Below are positions 62,201-64,000 of a stretch of DNA of 64,000 nucleotides, piece after piece. The notes beneath the pieces were generated by a model. It searched no databases, was not told the origin of the DNA, and saw only the letters and a list, made by a program, of their open reading frames with translations. The position numbers and the translations under genes were made by a program. Within the stretch, counting starts at the first letter, position 1; each line of letters opens with the position of its first letter. This DNA is from Pegea sp. RAD2-039 (lineage: Eukaryota > Chordata > Thaliacea > Salpida > Salpidae). Where the stretch lies: positions 124,001 through 188,000 of the forward strand of contig JAQGEQ010000163.1 of assembly GCA_034620365.1 (NCBI GenBank), in the 5' to 3' direction.

Positions 62201-64000
62201 TACAAAAATGTCCAATTTACTTCTTGGTGTGGAACATTTACTGTATTAAAAAATGGTAGATGGGGTTTTAAAGAAAAAAATTGTTTACAAAATTCTCAGT
62301 TTATCTGTAAAAAAAGTCAGTTGAATTTATTCATAAAATTTCAAACTTAAATAAAAGAGAAAAACAACTTCTGTATTTCAGAAGCTTTAAATGTATGCAC
62401 AAAACCCTTTCGTCCACCAAAAGCTTTGATACTAAGAGATGATTGGTCAGTTAATGGTGACGGGGTTACTTACAAGTGCCCCAGAGGATTCCATTTTCTT
62501 CCTAATCAAACAGATGCAATTACAATAAGTTGCCACGAGTTTGATTCTAATTATACTTGGTCACGTGATATAACAAGCTTCAGATGTATAAGTTAGTTTC
62601 TATTTAAATTATTTGATTCTCAATATTTCAATCGTTTAAATACTAACAGAAAAATCGTGTCAATTACCATGGAAACATGACAGCGTCGCCTGGAACATAA
62701 CAGAAATCGAAACAGGAAATTTTAGTTTTGGAGATTCAGTGAGATACTTCTGTCGCGGTTCTGATGACTTCATAGGAGGATTAGAATCCAGAAAAGAATC
62801 TTTTATCAGATGTAGCTCTTCACAGAAATGGGAACCAAACCCCAAAAAGATAAAATGTTTTGGTAAATTTGAAGTTAAAGTTGAAATCTTTCAAACTTTT
62901 TTAATTTTCAAGAAAGGAAATGTGAACCAGCACCTTTAGTAGCATATTCAGATGTAAATTACGATATGAAGACAAGATTACTCTCATATTCGTGTCATCT
63001 TGGATTTTGGATTAGTCGAGGAGTTTTTCAAGTTGATGGAATTAGATGTTTGAAAGGACGATGGATTCCTGATCCTCTGATTGTTGTTAATTGTTCAGGT
63101 TCGTCATTCAAAACTTCCTATTTTCATAATTCAGTAAAAAATTCGTCAATAGATTTAAAAATTGTCGAATTTATTTCAGTTCTTTATTGTCTCCCTCCAA
63201 ACCCACCACCAATGTCTCGACTTGTTTACAACAACCTTGGGTGAGTTTAACAAACCAATTTACGTTTCTACTTTGATCAATTCAAGCTCTTCAAATTTCG
63301 TTATTTTGGAACACAGATACGGTTCAACAGTAAAAGTTGTTTGTGAATCGAACAGTCGTGCCTCGAAACCTAATCTAATCTCAACTTGTAGCAGTGAAGC
63401 ATTATGGTCACCACCAATCAACTCAACAAAATGTCAAAGTTAGATAGAATCTAAACTTAAATTCCAACTCTTAAAATGAAGAAAATATCAAATATCAGTT
63501 TTGTTTTCATAGAAAGAGCTTGCCTGAAAATAACTGAACTTGACAATGACATTAGAATCGATGGTGACCAAGATTACTACTTCGAGAACGACGTTGTTCA
63601 GTTGTCATGCCTTCAAAAAGGTGCTTTTAAAAGTTGTTTAATTCAAACTAAATATTTTCTTGTTACTAAGGATATGGTATTCAAGCACCATTTCAAATTT
63701 ATAGTCCTCAAAGAGAGTTATGTTTGACCTTTTTTGAAAACTCAACAAACATCAAACTTAAAAACTGCAGAAGAAATTCTGTGAATCAAATGTTCAAATG
63801 GAGAAGAGATAACCAGCTAGAAATTTATTCAAATTCCACAAAGGTTATTTCAGTTTCAATAAAAATTAAAGTATGATTAGAATTTAGGCTTAAGTTTCCA
63901 TTATTTTCATTTATCTCAAAATCAAATTCTGGTTTAGTTACAAATTAATCTTTGAATTAATGAAATTCAAACTTGACTTGTAGCTATGTGTTGAAGCTGC
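59237..64000 (+). CDS. Mosaic lectin: signal peptide, C-type lectin-like, ricin/CysR-like and sushi modules (3' partial)
   Basis: Twenty exons plus the start of a 21st: 59237-59299, 59422-59529, 59698-59800, 59884-60057, 60169-60310, 60363-60452, 60533-60856, 60953-61080, 61168-61295, 61368-61491, 61602-61736, 61843-62041, 62179-62315, 62382-62591, 62650-62862, 62913-63098, 63180-63240, 63317-63438, 63513-63620, 63671-63843, 63984-64000. They join in phase into 976 residues and more. A signal peptide (WSILWIISALLQ) leads into a C-type lectin-like domain (LWWFGLDDL, YTNWLPSNE, CVAVNVESGFWSI), a second degenerate one (LKEAEQNCQRSHGSLVQV), a ricin/mannose-receptor CysR-like region (NLQHVQSGLCLRAP, VLPCNKTDIYQHWVC), a third lectin-like C-terminal half (GRWGFKEKNC), four to five sushi modules and another ricin-like region (ELCLTF, MFKWRRDNQLEIY). 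The first domain lacks EPN/QPD, so sugar binding there is doubtful. Confidence 0.8.
59561..59622 (-). mobile_element. Inverted SINE-like 3' fragment in a lectin-gene intron
   Basis: On the minus strand this reads GTGAGAATGTGTTAGCGAGA followed by GGTGCTCTCTTCAGGCACC and CTCCTTCACGTTTATTGT. It is the same 3' block as at 51990-52040 and 23181-23220. It lies in intron 2 of the lectin gene, against the gene's direction. Confidence 0.78.

Overview
The window is genomic DNA from an animal. It is strongly AT-rich and unplaced here. Genes are split into many small exons with GT-AG introns from about 50 nt to more than 7 kb. They encode metazoan extracellular families: agrin, sushi and C-type lectin proteins, and an ANKLE1/LEM-3 type LEM plus GIY-YIG nuclease. 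No operons, ribosome binding sites, viral genes or CRISPR arrays were seen. The species cannot be named from the sequence; an AT-rich invertebrate is the most that is supported.

Layout. (1) 10-741, minus: first coding exon of an unrecognised Ser/Asn-rich protein that runs off the left edge. (2) 742-10923: about 10 kb without a recognisable gene, holding a four-copy 18-bp repeat with a CRE-like ACGTCA core. (3) 10924-38636, minus: a complete agrin gene rebuilt as 40 phase-consistent coding exons (5,325 nt, 1,774 aa). Its order is N-terminal hydrophobic anchor with a furin-like site, agrin N-terminal OB-like region, three follistatin/Kazal (FS) modules, an extra SEA-like module, four more FS modules, two laminin-EGF modules, a Ser-Gly linker, SEA, LG1, two EGF, LG2, EGF, LG3. 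(4) 43094-43993, minus: a two-exon, 110-aa small single-pass membrane protein. (5) 45340-51438, minus: a 13-sushi array ending in a C-type lectin domain. (6) 53800-58094, plus: an ANKLE1 ortholog in 12 coding exons (608 aa). (7) 59237-64000, plus: a mosaic lectin gene (signal peptide, C-type lectin-like domains, a ricin/CysR-like module, sushi modules, a second ricin-like module) that runs off the right edge.

Mobile and repetitive DNA. A tRNA-headed SINE-like family has copies or fragments at 23181-23220, 51883-52045, 52435-52542 (with 18-bp flanking duplications) and 59561-59622. Minisatellites lie at 5799-5870, 16185-16248, 49088-49159 (coding) and 56321-56892. A 39-nt piece of ANKLE1 exon 3 is copied into a later intron of the same gene.

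Function. Agrin is a heparan-sulfate proteoglycan of basement membranes and synapses. The two sushi/lectin genes are secreted or surface recognition proteins of the kind used in immunity or adhesion, and they flank ANKLE1, a DNA-processing nuclease. No shared pathway is evident. All exon models come from reading splice sites, phase and domain motifs by eye; none was tested against transcripts.
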